DNA of 64,000 bases. Source: Aestuariivita sp. (GTDB lineage Bacteria; Pseudomonadota; Alphaproteobacteria; Rhodobacterales; Rhodobacteraceae). The notes below the pieces were generated by a model. The model was not told the DNA's origin, did not search any database, and worked only from the letters and a program-made list of their open reading frames with translations. The DNA is taken from assembly GCA_018401465.1 (NCBI GenBank), contig JAGYKE010000005.1, positions 186,001-250,000 on the forward strand, given 5' to 3'. Position 1 is the stretch's first letter; each line of letters opens with the position of its first letter. Below, piece after piece: positions 19,098 to 29,089 of this stretch. The translations under genes and the position numbers were made by a program.

Positions 19098-20024
19098 ATG
19101 CCGATCAAGCTGCCTTCGACCCTTCCCGCCTTCGACGTGCTGACGCGCGAAGGGGTCATGGTCATGGACGAAGCGACGGCCGCCCGGCAAGACATCCGGC
19201 CCTTGCGCATCGGGCTTCTCAACCTGATGCCGAAGAAGATCCAGACCGAGACCCAGTTCGCCCGACTGATCGGCGCGGGGCCCCTGCAGATCGAGCTAAG
19301 CCTGATCCGCATGTCCGAACACCAGACCCGCAACACCGCCGCCGAGCACATGGAGGCCTTCTACCGCCCCTTTCAGGAAGTGAAGGAAGAAAGGTTCGAT
19401 GGCCTCATCATCACCGGCGCGCCCATCGAACACCTGCCCTTCGAGGAGGTGACCTACTGGGACGAACTGACCGAGGTGATGGACTGGACCCAGACCAACG
19501 TGCATTCGACCTTCGGCGTCTGCTGGGGCGGGATGGCGATGCTGCACCATTTCCACCGCGTGCCCAAGCATGTGCTGGACGAAAAGCTGTTCGGCTGCTA
19601 CCGGCACACGAACCTTTCGCCGGCCTCGCCCTATCTGCGGGGGTTCTCGGATGATTGCGTCGTGCCTGTCAGCCGCTGGACCGAAGTGCGCGCGGACGAG
19701 GTGACGGCGGCGGGCCTGCCGATCCTTCTGGGGTCGGATGTCACGGGGCCCTGCCTGATCGAGGACCCCGCGCACCGCGCGCTCTACATCCTCAACCATT
19801 TCGAATACGACAGCCGGACGCTCGCCGAGGAATATGAGCGCGACCGCGCCCAGACGCAGGTGGAAGGCACCGAAATCCAGATGCCGGTGAACTATTTCCC
19901 GGGCGACGATCCCGCGGAGACGCCGCAGAACCGCTGGAGAAGCCACGCGCATCTTCTATATGGCAACTGGATCAACGAGATCTACCAGACCACGCCCTAT
20001 GACCTGACCCAGATTGGCCGGTAA
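19098..20024 (+). CDS. metA: Homoserine O-acyltransferase (MetA type), predicted to use acetyl-CoA
   Basis: Activates homoserine for methionine synthesis. The 308-aa protein has the MetA fold with nucleophile C142 in VCWGG, and the His/Glu pair expected in NHFEYD. Position 111 (in TGAPIEH) is Glu. In this family Gly at this site (E. coli) goes with succinyl-CoA and Glu (Bacillus cereus) with acetyl-CoA, so acetyltransferase activity is predicted despite the metA name. Only 40 nt separate it from the ATPase gene, too little for a SAM riboswitch. Confidence 0.93.
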   Translation: MPIKLPSTLPAFDVLTREGVMVMDEATAARQDIRPLRIGLLNLMPKKIQTETQFARLIGAGPLQIELSLIRMSEHQTRNTAAEHMEAFYRPFQEVKEERFDGLIITGAPIEHLPFEEVTYWDELTEVMDWTQTNVHSTFGVCWGGMAMLHHFHRVPKHVLDEKLFGCYRHTNLSPASPYLRGFSDDCVVPVSRWTEVRADEVTAAGLPILLGSDVTGPCLIEDPAHRALYILNHFEYDSRTLAEEYERDRAQTQVEGTEIQMPVNYFPGDDPAETPQNRWRSHAHLLYGNWINEIYQTTPYDLTQIGR

Positions 20025-20967
20025 AGTGATCCTTGCCCTTGCGCTGGCCCTGCTGGCCTTCGCCGCCGTCGTCCAGATCCGGGCACGCGCGCACGAGGCG
20101 CGCGCCGAGGCCGCCTCGCCCCCCGAAGGCCGCATCCTCGACATGGGCGGCGTACAGGTGCACGCGGTCGTGATGGGGCAAGGCCCCGACCTCGTGCTCA
20201 TCCACGGGGCCAGCGGCAATGCCCGCGACATGACCTTCCGCCTCGCGCCACGTCTGGCGGAACGCTATCGCGTGATCGCCTTCGACCGGCCGGGGCTGGG
20301 CTATTCCGACCGGATCAACCAGACCGGCGCCACCATCGCACAGCAGGCCGATCTTCTGGCGCGCGCGGCGGCGGAACTGGGCGCGGGCCGCCCCATCGTG
20401 ATGGGTCAGAGCTATGGCGGCGCGGTCGCGCTGGCCTGGGCGGTGCACCGCCCCGCCAACATCGCCGCGCTGGTCGCCGTCGCGGCCCCCTCGATCCCGT
20501 GGGAGAGCGATCTCGACCTCTTCTACCGCGTCACGTCGAGCCGCGTGGGTGCCACCTTCGCCGTGCCGATGATCACCGCCTTCGTGCCCGACAGCCGCAT
20601 CGACCAGACCCTGCGCGCCATCTTCGCCCCGCAGGCCGTGCCGGAAGGTTACGCCACCCATGTCGGCCCGGGCCTCACCCTGCGGCGCAAGTCGCTGCGC
20701 GCCAATGCCGCCCAGCGCGCCAACCTGCTGGAGGAGGTGCGCGCGCTCGAACCGCATTACCCGCGGATCGCGGTGCCGGTCGAACTGGTCCATGGCAGCG
20801 CCGACACGACGGTGGGCCTGTCGATCCACTCCGAGAAGCTGGTGGATCGCATCCCCGGCGCCGCGCTCGACGTTCTGCCGGGGGTGGGCCACATGCCCCA
20901 CCACGTGGCCGAAGATGCCGTCGTCGCCGCCATCGAGCGCGCCGCCGCACGGGCGGGTTTGCGTTAA
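20014..20967 (+). CDS. Alpha/beta-fold hydrolase with N-terminal membrane anchor
   Basis: A serine hydrolase-type protein of 317 aa if started at TTG 20014, or 313 aa from GTG 20026. An N-terminal helix [16 protein letters not shown] anchors or exports it. The oxyanion region is VLIHGASGN, the nucleophile elbow is MGQSYGG, and the acid is in VHGSADTT. The catalytic His is in GVGHMPHH. These four elements in order define a complete catalytic triad. It overlaps the metA stop, so expression is coupled, but a link to methionine metabolism is not evident. Confidence 0.8.
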   Translation: MAGKVILALALALLAFAAVVQIRARAHEARAEAASPPEGRILDMGGVQVHAVVMGQGPDLVLIHGASGNARDMTFRLAPRLAERYRVIAFDRPGLGYSDRINQTGATIAQQADLLARAAAELGAGRPIVMGQSYGGAVALAWAVHRPANIAALVAVAAPSIPWESDLDLFYRVTSSRVGATFAVPMITAFVPDSRIDQTLRAIFAPQAVPEGYATHVGPGLTLRRKSLRANAAQRANLLEEVRALEPHYPRIAVPVELVHGSADTTVGLSIHSEKLVDRIPGAALDVLPGVGHMPHHVAEDAVVAAIERAAARAGLR

Positions 20968-21018
20968 TCCCCTTCACATCACATATTGGTCGCAGGACCG
21001 TACGGGAGAGGCAGGCGG

Positions 21019-21888
21019 ATGGAACTTCCCTTCGACGGCGCGATCAGCGCCTGGCACAAGGACGGCGCACCGGAAAATGTGCGGGGCGCGATCGAACGCG
21101 CGGGCAAGGACGACATCCTGAACCCCACCTATCCCTATACCGAAGAACTGCCCGGCAAGGTCTATGACCCCGCGATCGAGGCGCTGCAGGTCGAACTGGT
21201 CAAGCTGCAGGCCTGGGTGAAAGAGACCGGCGCACGCGTCGTCATCGTCTTTGAGGGCCGCGACGCCGCCGGCAAGGGCGGCACGATCAAGGTCTTCCGC
21301 GAATACCTCAACCCCCGCGGCGCGCGGGTCGTGGCGTTGTCGAAACCGTCGGACACCGAAAAGACCCAGTGGTATTTCCAGCGCTACATCGACCACCTGC
21401 CCTCGGCGGGCGAAATCGTCTTCTTCGACCGCAGCTGGTACAACCGCGGCGTGGTCGAAAAGGTCTTCGGCTTCTGCACCGACGCCGAGCGCGAACATTT
21501 CTTCGCCCAGGTCAACCCCTTCGAGGCGATGCTGGTCGAGGAAGGCATCCACCTTGTGAAATTCTGGCTGAACGTGGGTCAGGCCGAACAGCTGCGCCGC
21601 TTTCTCAAGCGCGAACGCGATCCGCTCAAGCAGTGGAAACTGTCCTGGATCGACGTCGAGGGCCTGAAGAAATGGGAGGCCTACAGCGACGCCATCCGCG
21701 AAACGCTCGACCGCACCCACACGCAGGCCGCGCCCTGGACGGTGATCCGGTCGGACGACAAGCGCCGCGCGCGGCTGGCGGCGGTGCGCCATGTGCTGGC
21801 CGGGCTTGATTATGCGCGCAAGACGCCCGGGGCGCTGGGGCCCCACGACCCCGCGATCTGCGGAGGCCCCGACATCTGGCATGGATAA
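21019..21888 (+). CDS. ppk2: Polyphosphate kinase 2
   Basis: Transfers phosphate between inorganic polyphosphate and nucleotides. The 289-aa single-domain protein carries the PPK2 Walker A form GRDAAGKGG (80-88), Walker [11 protein letters not shown] with D137, and the lid region [13 protein letters not shown]. It has one PPK2 domain, so class I or III by size. ATG 21019 follows GGAGAGGCAGGC, a good Shine-Dalgarno. Its end overlaps the tetR start by 8 nt. Whether it favours ADP, GDP or AMP cannot be judged by eye. Confidence 0.92.
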   Translation: MELPFDGAISAWHKDGAPENVRGAIERAGKDDILNPTYPYTEELPGKVYDPAIEALQVELVKLQAWVKETGARVVIVFEGRDAAGKGGTIKVFREYLNPRGARVVALSKPSDTEKTQWYFQRYIDHLPSAGEIVFFDRSWYNRGVVEKVFGFCTDAEREHFFAQVNPFEAMLVEEGIHLVKFWLNVGQAEQLRRFLKRERDPLKQWKLSWIDVEGLKKWEAYSDAIRETLDRTHTQAAPWTVIRSDDKRRARLAAVRHVLAGLDYARKTPGALGPHDPAICGGPDIWHG

Positions 21889-22501
21889 GAAACGCGGCTA
21901 TCACCACGGCAACCTGCGCAGTGCGCTGGTCGAGGCCGCGCTCGAGCTCATCACCGAAAAGGGGCCGACCGGTTTCACCCTGTCCGAGGCCGCGAAACAG
22001 GCGGGCGTCACCCCTGCCGCCGTCTACCGCCATTTCGAAGGGCGCGAGGACCTGATCGCCGAAGCCGCGCGGCAGGGATACGAGATCTTCGCCGACCTGA
22101 TGGATTACGCCTATCAATCGGGCCAGCCCTCGGCCCTGGCCGCGTTCGAGGCGACGGGGCGCGCCTATCTCGCCTTCGCGCGCCGCTATCCCGGCCATTA
22201 CATCGCGATGTTCGAAAGCGGCATTTCGGTCAACCGCACGCCGGAGCTGGCCGCGGTGGCCACACGCGCCCGCGGCGTGCTCGAGAAGGCCGCCACCGAC
22301 CTGTCGCGCCACATCCCAGAGGACAAGCGCCCCCCCGCCTCGATGTTTTCCGCCCATATCTGGGCGATGAGCCACGGCGTGGTCGAACTTTTCGCCCGCA
22401 ACTCCCCCGGCGCGCAATCGCCCTTCCTGCCGGAAGACCTTCTCGAGACGGGGATCGGGATTTACCTGCGGGGGCTGGGGCTGATCGCGCCGGACAGATG
22501 A
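21881..22501 (+). CDS. TetR/AcrR family transcriptional regulator
   Basis: A 206-aa regulator with an N-terminal helix-turn-helix at about 33-56 ([20 protein letters not shown]) and the usual all-helical ligand domain, including MFESG and an [13 protein letters not shown] segment typical of TetR_C_33-type proteins. ATG 21881 overlaps the ppk2 end by 8 nt, so it is translated with ppk2 and may control it. No obvious operator is visible in the region before ppk2. Confidence 0.88.
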   Translation: MDKKRGYHHGNLRSALVEAALELITEKGPTGFTLSEAAKQAGVTPAAVYRHFEGREDLIAEAARQGYEIFADLMDYAYQSGQPSALAAFEATGRAYLAFARRYPGHYIAMFESGISVNRTPELAAVATRARGVLEKAATDLSRHIPEDKRPPASMFSAHIWAMSHGVVELFARNSPGAQSPFLPEDLLETGIGIYLRGLGLIAPDR

Positions 22502-22573
22502 GGGGCAGGCCGATTGCATCACGACGCAGCCGGGGCTAGAGGTGATAGGCCCAAACCGAGAAATCCACATCCC

Positions 22574-23320
22574 ATGCCCAGCCTCTTCTCGCAAAAACGG
22601 TTGATCGACCGCGCCCGCCTTCGTGAACTGAAGGCACGCGAACATGCGTGGTTCGATCTGCACCTGCTGAAGGCCCTGCCTGTCGACACGCAGGTACAGG
22701 CGCTTGCCCTGCTCGACCGGTCCAAGTCGCAACTGCGGCAGGACGTGTTCGCGCTGGCGATGCTGGGCTTCAAGAGGGACGGCTTCTTCGTCGAATTCGG
22801 TGCCACCGACGGCGTCGAACTGAACAACACCTGGCTGATGGAGACGGATTTCGGCTGGACCGGCATCCTGGCCGAACCCGCCCGCGGCTGGCATGCCGCG
22901 CTCAAGGCCAACCGCCGCGCCACCATCGACACCCGCTGCGTCTGGCGCGAGAGCGGCACCGACATCGCCTTTACCGAGGCCCCGCGCGGTGTGAATTCGG
23001 GGATTTCCACCTTCATTCCCGCGTCACGCAAGCTGCGCGGGCAAGGCTACAAGGTCGAAACCGTGTCGCTGAACGACCTTCTGACGCAACACGGCGCGCC
23101 CGCGCATATCGACTACATGTCTGTCGACACCGAGGGCAGCGAACTGGACATTCTGCAGGCGCTGGATTTCGACCGCTGGTCCTTCGGGGTGCTGACCGTG
23201 GAACACGGCCATCTGCCCCAACGCGCGAAGATCCAGTCGCTGTTGACAGCCAAGGGCTATCGGCAGGTGCTGTCCGAGTTGTCGGGGTTTGATGACTGGT
23301 ATCTCGGCCCGGGGCGATGA
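22574..23320 (+). CDS. FkbM family methyltransferase, surface-glycan associated
   Basis: A 248-aa FkbM-type methyltransferase. Its SAM motif is the variant FVEFGATDGVELNN (about 73-86). The motif MSVDTEGSELDILQAL (about 180-195) is the FkbM DxEG signature. ATG 22574 is preceded by a weak site. It stands before a family 2 glycosyltransferase and faces the CDP-sugar operon, so glycan O-methylation is a reasonable inference. It is a longer-range homologue of the other two FkbM genes. Confidence 0.78.
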   Translation: MPSLFSQKRLIDRARLRELKAREHAWFDLHLLKALPVDTQVQALALLDRSKSQLRQDVFALAMLGFKRDGFFVEFGATDGVELNNTWLMETDFGWTGILAEPARGWHAALKANRRATIDTRCVWRESGTDIAFTEAPRGVNSGISTFIPASRKLRGQGYKVETVSLNDLLTQHGAPAHIDYMSVDTEGSELDILQALDFDRWSFGVLTVEHGHLPQRAKIQSLLTAKGYRQVLSELSGFDDWYLGPGR

Positions 23321-23444
23321 CCGGCCACTGGCCGCATCGCCACCGCCCCATCCAGTCAGGACTTCTGTCCAAGACCTCGGCGATGACAGCCAACCGCTCA
23401 GGGCAACCGAAAAGGCAGAGCTGACAAGCGCGATAAGGGGAACC

Positions 23445-24686
23445 ATGAAGATTTCCATCATCATTCCAACGCGGGAACGGGCAGAATATCTGGGCGCGTC
23501 GATTTCGACCGCCCTTGCCATCGAAGACCCGGACCTCGAAGTGGTGGTGTCAGACAATGCCAGCACTGATGGCACCCGTGCAGTCGTCGAAAGCTTCTGC
23601 GATCCCCGTCTGATCTATGTGGAAACCGGACGGCGCGTGTCGATGCGCGAAAACTTCTGCCGGGGTTTGGATGCCAGTTCCGGCGATTATATCCTCTTTT
23701 TCGGTGATGATGACGCGGTCCTGCCGGGCCAGTTCGCGGTTTTGCGGCACATCGTCGAACGGGAACGACCCGATGGTGTCAGTTGGCATCGGATGACCTA
23801 TGGCTGGCCTGTGGCAGGATACGGACGCAAGCCCGGTGGCCTGCGGTTCTTTCGGGACAGGTGCTATGGTGCGGTGTCGTCCTACGATCCGGACCAGAAC
23901 CGGTCGCATCTTCTGGCCTGCCGTCTGTCTTCCATGCAGCCGTCTCCCAACATCTATCACGGATGCGCCTCGCGCGAATATCTTGACCGGCTTGCGCCGC
24001 AAATGGGCGTCTGGTTCGACAGCATCATTCCGGACGTGAATTTTGAATACCGCTCCACTCTGACGGGCGGCGATTTCCGGCATATCGACCATTTCATCAC
24101 GATAAATGGTTACAGCCCTGCCAGCACCGGCGGCGCCCATGCCGAGGTCAAGCAACCGGGCAGTGCCGAGGAAAAAGCCGGAAAGGCTTTCCAGACCGAG
24201 AATGCAACCGACCCGTTCATCGACGTGATAGATCATGCGCTTTGCGCGCCGCTCGCGTTCTTCGGCACGCTCGAGACCGTGCGCGCCCGCAGCGGTCTCA
24301 CCGACGTTCAGCCCGACTACGCCGCTTGGTATGCTTTCGCTCACCGGTTTGGGCGCAGGACACCGTCGCGCGCGGCAGATATCGACCGCATCCTCGCGGA
24401 GTATGCCGAAAGGACGGGCACGCAGTCAGAATGGGAAGCCGCCCGGGCAGCCCCTGCCCTTCCCGAAGGAAAGCTGCGCGACCGCTGGATAAAGCTTCGC
24501 GCGCAAGCCACGAGTTTCCGGCGATCGACACGTATCGGGGAAGAGAACACGGTGGCGACTGCCGCTCAGGTCGCCGACACGATCCTCGGCCTCGATATGC
24601 TCGCGGTGATGGACGGACGCATGACGCAGCGCTCTGCCTGGGCAAACGCCCGGCGTCGCGCCAGCGGCTTCCAGCGCGAGTTATGA
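23445..24686 (+). CDS. Glycosyltransferase family 2
   Basis: A 413-aa GT-A glycosyltransferase. It has the family opening SIIIPTRERAEYLG, nucleotide-binding VVVSDNASTDGT (about 32-43), and the metal-binding FFGDDDA (about 83-89). The C-terminal 150 residues are of unknown fold. ATG 23445 follows AAGGGGAACC, supporting this start. It is less GC-biased than the flanking genes. Its last 6 nt overlap the stop of the convergent CDP-sugar operon. Donor and acceptor are unknown; use of the sugar made by the opposing operon is plausible. Confidence 0.85.
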   Translation: MKISIIIPTRERAEYLGASISTALAIEDPDLEVVVSDNASTDGTRAVVESFCDPRLIYVETGRRVSMRENFCRGLDASSGDYILFFGDDDAVLPGQFAVLRHIVERERPDGVSWHRMTYGWPVAGYGRKPGGLRFFRDRCYGAVSSYDPDQNRSHLLACRLSSMQPSPNIYHGCASREYLDRLAPQMGVWFDSIIPDVNFEYRSTLTGGDFRHIDHFITINGYSPASTGGAHAEVKQPGSAEEKAGKAFQTENATDPFIDVIDHALCAPLAFFGTLETVRARSGLTDVQPDYAAWYAFAHRFGRRTPSRAADIDRILAEYAERTGTQSEWEAARAAPALPEGKLRDRWIKLRAQATSFRRSTRIGEENTVATAAQVADTILGLDMLAVMDGRMTQRSAWANARRRASGFQREL

Positions 24687-25451
24687 AACCCGCCTGAGAA
24701 ACCCACCGTCGGCGACCGAAATCAGCAGCCTGTCCGAAATCGCCTGGTCCACCACGAAATCAGGGTCCGTCTTCACGAAGTCCCAAACGGCGGTCTTGGG
24801 GTTGTCGCCCGGCCCCCAGGGGCGGTCGGGATAGGCGTCTGCGCCCATGTCCTCGATCAGCGTGTCGAAGACCACACAGTAGCTCCCGACCGAGGTCAGG
24901 GCTGCGTAGTGGTCAAGCTCGGCGCGCACGTGGTCATGGGTGTGGTTGCTGTCGAGGCAGACAAGAACACGCTGATAATCCTTCGCAAACTCATGCACCT
25001 GCGCGACAATGCCGTCGTCTATCGACGAGCCTTGGATCATCTCGATCCGCGACCGCATCGGGTGTGCGTCGATCGCGGCCCGGTTGTGCGCGCGGATGTC
25101 GATGTCGATGCCCAGCACCTTGCGCCGCGATTGCGCGGGGTCGATCGTGCGGCCCGCCTCGATCGCCTCGCACATGTCGAGAAGTGCAAGGATCGACGCC
25201 GACAGGATCAGCGACCCGCCATGCGCGATGCCGGTCTCGATGATCAGGTCGGGCTTCACCTCCCAGATCAGTTCCTGCATCGCGACCATGTCCTGCGGGT
25301 ACTGGATGATGGGGCGGTCCATCCAGTGGAAGTTGTAGGAATATTGCGGCCCGGTCGAAGCGCGGAGGAAGGCCATCGCGGCCTCCTTCAGAGGAGCATT
25401 CGCGGCATTCGCCGCCACGCGGTCGCGAATCTCGGCCTTGAAATCGGTCAT
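24681..25451 (-). CDS. Cephalosporin hydroxylase (CmcI)-like methyltransferase
   Basis: A 256-aa member of the CmcI/RhlI-like family, structurally SAM-dependent methyltransferases despite the name. Visible motifs are LIIETGIAHGGSLI (about 69-82), VLGIDIDIRAHN (about 111-122), and VCLDSNHTHDHV, where Asp and His suit Mg binding. It is the last gene of the CDP-sugar operon and overlaps the preceding gene by 4 nt (ATGA). O-methylation of the final sugar is inferred from context only. Confidence 0.82.
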   Translation of the reverse strand: MTDFKAEIRDRVAANAANAPLKEAAMAFLRASTGPQYSYNFHWMDRPIIQYPQDMVAMQELIWEVKPDLIIETGIAHGGSLILSASILALLDMCEAIEAGRTIDPAQSRRKVLGIDIDIRAHNRAAIDAHPMRSRIEMIQGSSIDDGIVAQVHEFAKDYQRVLVCLDSNHTHDHVRAELDHYAALTSVGSYCVVFDTLIEDMGADAYPDRPWGPGDNPKTAVWDFVKTDPDFVVDQAISDRLLISVADGGFLRRVS

Positions 25452-26500
25452 TGTCCTACCTCGACGAAAGTGAAGCTGTCACCGGCCATCTCTTGGATTT
25501 CACCGGCATAGTTCGGATTCATGATCAGAATGCGTGCGTCCTGCCCCAGACGCGGCAAGACCTCGTGCGGCGCCTCGACCCGAAGGCCCGTCCCCGCCAG
25601 ATAGCTGCCCTGCTTGCCCGGGTTGATGTCGATGACATGGGCCACGGGCAGGCCAGCGCGTTCGCGCGCCAACGTGTAGATGACGCCCTTCGAGGCACCA
25701 CCCCAGACGACGTCCTGCGGCCCGGCACCCGCGAAATCCAGATCAATGGCGAAGTCCGTCGGCAGGGTCACGGCATCGTCCGATTGAAAGACCGGATCGC
25801 GCAGCGAGGCCAGATCGGCGAAAACACCCAGATACTGCCCGCCGAAGCAATGCCCCGCCTCGATCACACGGCCGAAGATGCGGTGGAAATCGGACAGCCG
25901 GAAATAGTTCGCATGCTCAAAGAAGATGTCGAACCACGCGCGGTTGCGTGCGATCCAGTCGAAACATGGCACTTCGATATAGATCGGCCCGCCGCCATTC
26001 GCGTCCGCGATCATCCGAAGGAAGGCGACAGGGTCGGCGATGTGTTCGAGCACATGACGCAGAACGATCCCCCTCGCGCGCACCCCGATCCCGGGACCGA
26101 AATAGCGCTTTTCGATGCGGGGGTCTTCGCCCTCGAACGTCGGGTCGTATCCGGTGATGTCGGCTCCCGCCGCCGCGAGCATGTTCAGAAACCCGCCCTT
26201 GCCGCAGCCGATCTCGACCAGCGCCTCGGTTCCGAAATGCGCAAGCACCCGGTCGCGCGTCAGGTCAAGATGGTCGCGGAACGGGGCGCTGTTACCCTGT
26301 TCGTTCTGATAGGCGGCGTCATACTCCATCAGAGCGGGATCGAAGAGCCGGTTGCGGATCAGCCCGGTGGCCATGTCCTGCACCAGTTCGATCTGCCCGC
26401 GCGGACAGGCGCGTGCTTCGGCCGCGCTGTCATACATGCGGTTCTGGAAGATCGGATAATCCCGCCCTTCGAACAGGACACGGTGTCCAGCTCCGGTCAT
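25448..26500 (-). CDS. Class I SAM-dependent methyltransferase, sugar modification
   Basis: A 350-aa methyltransferase with SAM motif LVEIGCGKGGFLNML (about 93-107) and GYDPTFEG as the acidic loop. A HVLEHIADPVAFL motif (about 147-159) follows, and a C-terminal domain contains VVWGGASKGVIY. It resembles the sugar C-methyltransferases' core and back half, but lacks the N-terminal zinc cysteines of its operon partner at 27330. It overlaps both neighbours by 4 nt. Confidence 0.82.
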   Translation of the reverse strand: MTGAGHRVLFEGRDYPIFQNRMYDSAAEARACPRGQIELVQDMATGLIRNRLFDPALMEYDAAYQNEQGNSAPFRDHLDLTRDRVLAHFGTEALVEIGCGKGGFLNMLAAAGADITGYDPTFEGEDPRIEKRYFGPGIGVRARGIVLRHVLEHIADPVAFLRMIADANGGGPIYIEVPCFDWIARNRAWFDIFFEHANYFRLSDFHRIFGRVIEAGHCFGGQYLGVFADLASLRDPVFQSDDAVTLPTDFAIDLDFAGAGPQDVVWGGASKGVIYTLARERAGLPVAHVIDINPGKQGSYLAGTGLRVEAPHEVLPRLGQDARILIMNPNYAGEIQEMAGDSFTFVEVGQ

Positions 26501-27333
26501 GCCACTGCCTCCGGCCGCAAACCGACCACGCAGGGCGGATCGGTCAGGTTGTCGGGGCGCGCGCCGAAGCGCAGCAGGTCGCGTCGACCATAGAGGTCAG
26601 CGATGCGCAGGGCCATGTCGCGCACGGTGATCCCCTGCCCGCTGGCGATGTTGGTTGCCCCTTCGCGGGCGCCCAACGCCTCATCGACCATCATTTCGGC
26701 CCCCTCCTCCACCGGAAGGAAGTCGCGCACTTGCAAACCGCCCGACAGAAGGGCCGGTTCGCCTGCCTGCAACTGGCGATGCAGATAGGCGACAAGGCGG
26801 CGCGGGTCCTCGGCCGGGCCATGCAGATAGAACAACCGCGCCCAGAGGAACGACACCCCCTGTGAGGGCAGATAGCGCGACAGCGCCAGCCAGGCCGCCG
26901 CCTTCGCGGCCGCATAGGGCGTAAGCGGATCAAGCGGCCCGTCAGGCGCCAGGTATCCCGGGCTCAGATCATATTCGAAACAGGTGCCCACCCCGACGAA
27001 GCGGCGCAGCCCGGCCGCCACGGCCCCCTTGGCCATGGCCAGTGTTCCGGTCAGACAATCGAGGTTGCGCGGATCGGTCAGATACTTGCCCGGCTCCGCA
27101 TACCAGGCGAGGTGAACCGCCATGTCGGCATCCGCGAGATGGTCGCTCCACCAATCGGCGGTCTCAGCAAACAGATCGGGTGTCTCGATCACCTCGCTCG
27201 CGACGCCTTGGGGCAACCGGTCTGCCGTACCTTGGCGGATCACGCAGCGCAGCGGCAGGCCGCGCGCGGCCAGCGCCCGGGCGACAGCGAACCCGACAAA
27301 GCCAGTCGCCCCCGTGATCAGAACCGGCTTCAC
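26497..27333 (-). CDS. NAD-dependent epimerase/dehydratase or ketoreductase (SDR)
   Basis: A 278-aa extended short-chain dehydrogenase. It starts with the Rossmann motif TGATGFVGFAVA (about 6-17). The catalytic Tyr-x3-Lys is in TPYAAAKAAAW, with the Ser/Thr region VGTCFEYD. The start is GTG 27333, giving a GTGA overlap with the previous stop; an extension to 27429 would lie inside the upstream gene. In the pathway it most likely reduces the 4-keto group of a CDP-sugar intermediate, the final step. Confidence 0.82.
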   Translation of the reverse strand: MKPVLITGATGFVGFAVARALAARGLPLRCVIRQGTADRLPQGVASEVIETPDLFAETADWWSDHLADADMAVHLAWYAEPGKYLTDPRNLDCLTGTLAMAKGAVAAGLRRFVGVGTCFEYDLSPGYLAPDGPLDPLTPYAAAKAAAWLALSRYLPSQGVSFLWARLFYLHGPAEDPRRLVAYLHRQLQAGEPALLSGGLQVRDFLPVEEGAEMMVDEALGAREGATNIASGQGITVRDMALRIADLYGRRDLLRFGARPDNLTDPPCVVGLRPEAVA

Positions 27334-28550
27334 CCGAGCACCCGGAAGTCGGGCACGAAGGTGACGAAGCGCGTCCCCTGCACCGCGAGGTCGTCGAGTT
27401 GCGCGCGGACTTCCTCGGCGATGTTCCACGGCAGGATGATCAGGTCGTCGGGACGGCGGCGGCGCAGTTCGTCGGGGTGCAGGATCGGGATGTGACTTCC
27501 GGGCAGGAAGCGGCCGATCTTCGCCTCGGCCGCGTCGCAGACGAAGGGCAGAAGGTCCGGCCCGACCCCCGCGAAGTTGATCAGCGTGTTGCCCTTGGCC
27601 GCAGCCCCATAGGCCGCAACGCTGCGGCCCTGCTTACGTGCGTCACGCAGGAATCCCGTGAAGGCGTCGCGCACCGCATCGGCGCGGGTCTGAAACCCGG
27701 CGTAGAACGCATCCTCTGCCATACCGCGGCGAAGTTCCTCGGCCCGCATCGCGGCAACGGCGGGGGCTTCGGCATGCTGCGCGCCGCTGCGGCAGGCATA
27801 GATGCGCAGGCTTCCGCCATGGGTCGGCAGTTCCTCGACATCGAAGACGCGCAGACCGGCGGCCGCCATGATGCGTTCGACCGCCATCAGCGACAGATAC
27901 GAGAAATGTTCGTGATAGACCGTGTCGAACTGGCCGAACTCCACCAGCCGCATGAGGTGCGGAAATTCGAGCGTGACGACGCCTTCAGGCTTCAGCGCAG
28001 CACAAAGCCCGCGGGTGAAGTCGTTGATGTCGGGCAAGTGGGCGTAAACGTTGTTGCCGATGATCAGATCGGCGGGCGCGATCCGTAGGGCGAGGTCTTC
28101 GCCGAAGAACTCTTCGAGCACCTCGATCCCGAGCGCGCGCGCGGCGGTTGCGGTGCTGGAGGTAGGTTCGATCCCCAGGCAGGGAATGCCCGCCGCCACG
28201 AAGTTGCGCAGCAGATACCCATCGTTGGACGCGACCTCGATCACATGGCTGTCAGCCCCAAGCTGCAGCCGCCTTGTGATCATCTCGCAATAGCGGCGCG
28301 CATGGTCCATCCAGCTGCGCGAGGTCGACGAAAAATAGGCGTAGTCCGGCGTGAAAAGATCATCGGCAGCGGTGTAATCCTCGGTCTGGACCAGTCGGCA
28401 GGACGGGCAGACCTTCAGGCGCAGCGGATAGACGGCCTCGGGCTGATCGAGATCCTCGGCCGTCAGATAGGCGTTCGACGGCGGCGCCGATCCGAGGTCG
28501 AGGAAATCGAGCGTGAGCGGTGTCGCGCAGTGACGGCAGGGCATGGTCAT
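27330..28550 (-). CDS. Sugar C-methyltransferase with zinc-binding N-terminus
   Basis: A 406-aa protein of the TylC3/NovU-like type that C-methylates keto-deoxysugar nucleotides. Zinc-binding pairs are C5/C8 and C48/C51. The SAM domain has VIEVASNDGYLLRNF (about 103-117), then HEHFSYLS with the catalytic-type histidines. The C-terminal domain has YGAAAKGNTLINF. These proteins act at C3 of 4-keto sugars, so a 3-C-methyl branched sugar is the expected product. It overlaps rfbC and the reductase gene by 4 nt each. Confidence 0.88.
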   Translation of the reverse strand: MTMPCRHCATPLTLDFLDLGSAPPSNAYLTAEDLDQPEAVYPLRLKVCPSCRLVQTEDYTAADDLFTPDYAYFSSTSRSWMDHARRYCEMITRRLQLGADSHVIEVASNDGYLLRNFVAAGIPCLGIEPTSSTATAARALGIEVLEEFFGEDLALRIAPADLIIGNNVYAHLPDINDFTRGLCAALKPEGVVTLEFPHLMRLVEFGQFDTVYHEHFSYLSLMAVERIMAAAGLRVFDVEELPTHGGSLRIYACRSGAQHAEAPAVAAMRAEELRRGMAEDAFYAGFQTRADAVRDAFTGFLRDARKQGRSVAAYGAAAKGNTLINFAGVGPDLLPFVCDAAEAKIGRFLPGSHIPILHPDELRRRRPDDLIILPWNIAEEVRAQLDDLAVQGTRFVTFVPDFRVLG

Positions 28551-29089
28551 AGCACCGTAACCTCCCCCAACCCCGGCAACCCCTCGTCGCGCGGCGATCG
28601 TTGCGTCACCGGCCGCGGCCAGTCGATCCCCAGTGCGGGGTCGAGCGCCTGAAGGCCGCCCTCGGCGTCGGGGGCATAGGCAGCGGAATGGGCATAGATC
28701 ATCTCGACCTCGTCCGTCAGCGACTGGAACCCGTGGGCGAAGCCTTCGGGCACATAGACCGCATTGCGCAGATCGGCGTCGAGCACAACCGCGACATGGC
28801 GCCCGAAGGTAGGCGACCCCGCGCGCAGATCGACGATCACGTCATGCACCCGGCCCCGGATGGCGCGGATCAGCTTGACCTCGGCATGGGGGGGCCTCTG
28901 GAAATGCATGCCCCGCAGCGTGCCTGCGCCGCGCGTGACCGACAGGTTCATCTGGACCCAATGCGTCGCCAGACCGCGCGAACCGAACTCATCCGCGCAG
29001 AAGATGCGCTCGAAGGACCCGCGCGCATCGCCGCGGGTCTCAGGCAGCACCTCGAAGGTGCCGGGAAGGGCGAGGTCGCGGAAGATCAT
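28547..29089 (-). CDS. RmlC/RfbC-like 4-keto-6-deoxysugar 3(,5)-epimerase
   Basis: A 180-aa cupin of the dTDP-4-dehydrorhamnose 3,5-epimerase family. The catalytic base is H62 in GMHFQRPPH. YVPEGFAHGFQSL and MIYAHSAAY (Tyr acid) are also present. No rfbA, rfbB or rfbD accompanies it, while CDP-glucose genes do, so it probably epimerises a CDP- rather than a dTDP-4-keto-6-deoxyhexose. For that reason I give no symbol. Both ends overlap neighbours by 4 nt. Confidence 0.88.
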   Translation of the reverse strand: MIFRDLALPGTFEVLPETRGDARGSFERIFCADEFGSRGLATHWVQMNLSVTRGAGTLRGMHFQRPPHAEVKLIRAIRGRVHDVIVDLRAGSPTFGRHVAVVLDADLRNAVYVPEGFAHGFQSLTDEVEMIYAHSAAYAPDAEGGLQALDPALGIDWPRPVTQRSPRDEGLPGLGEVTVL

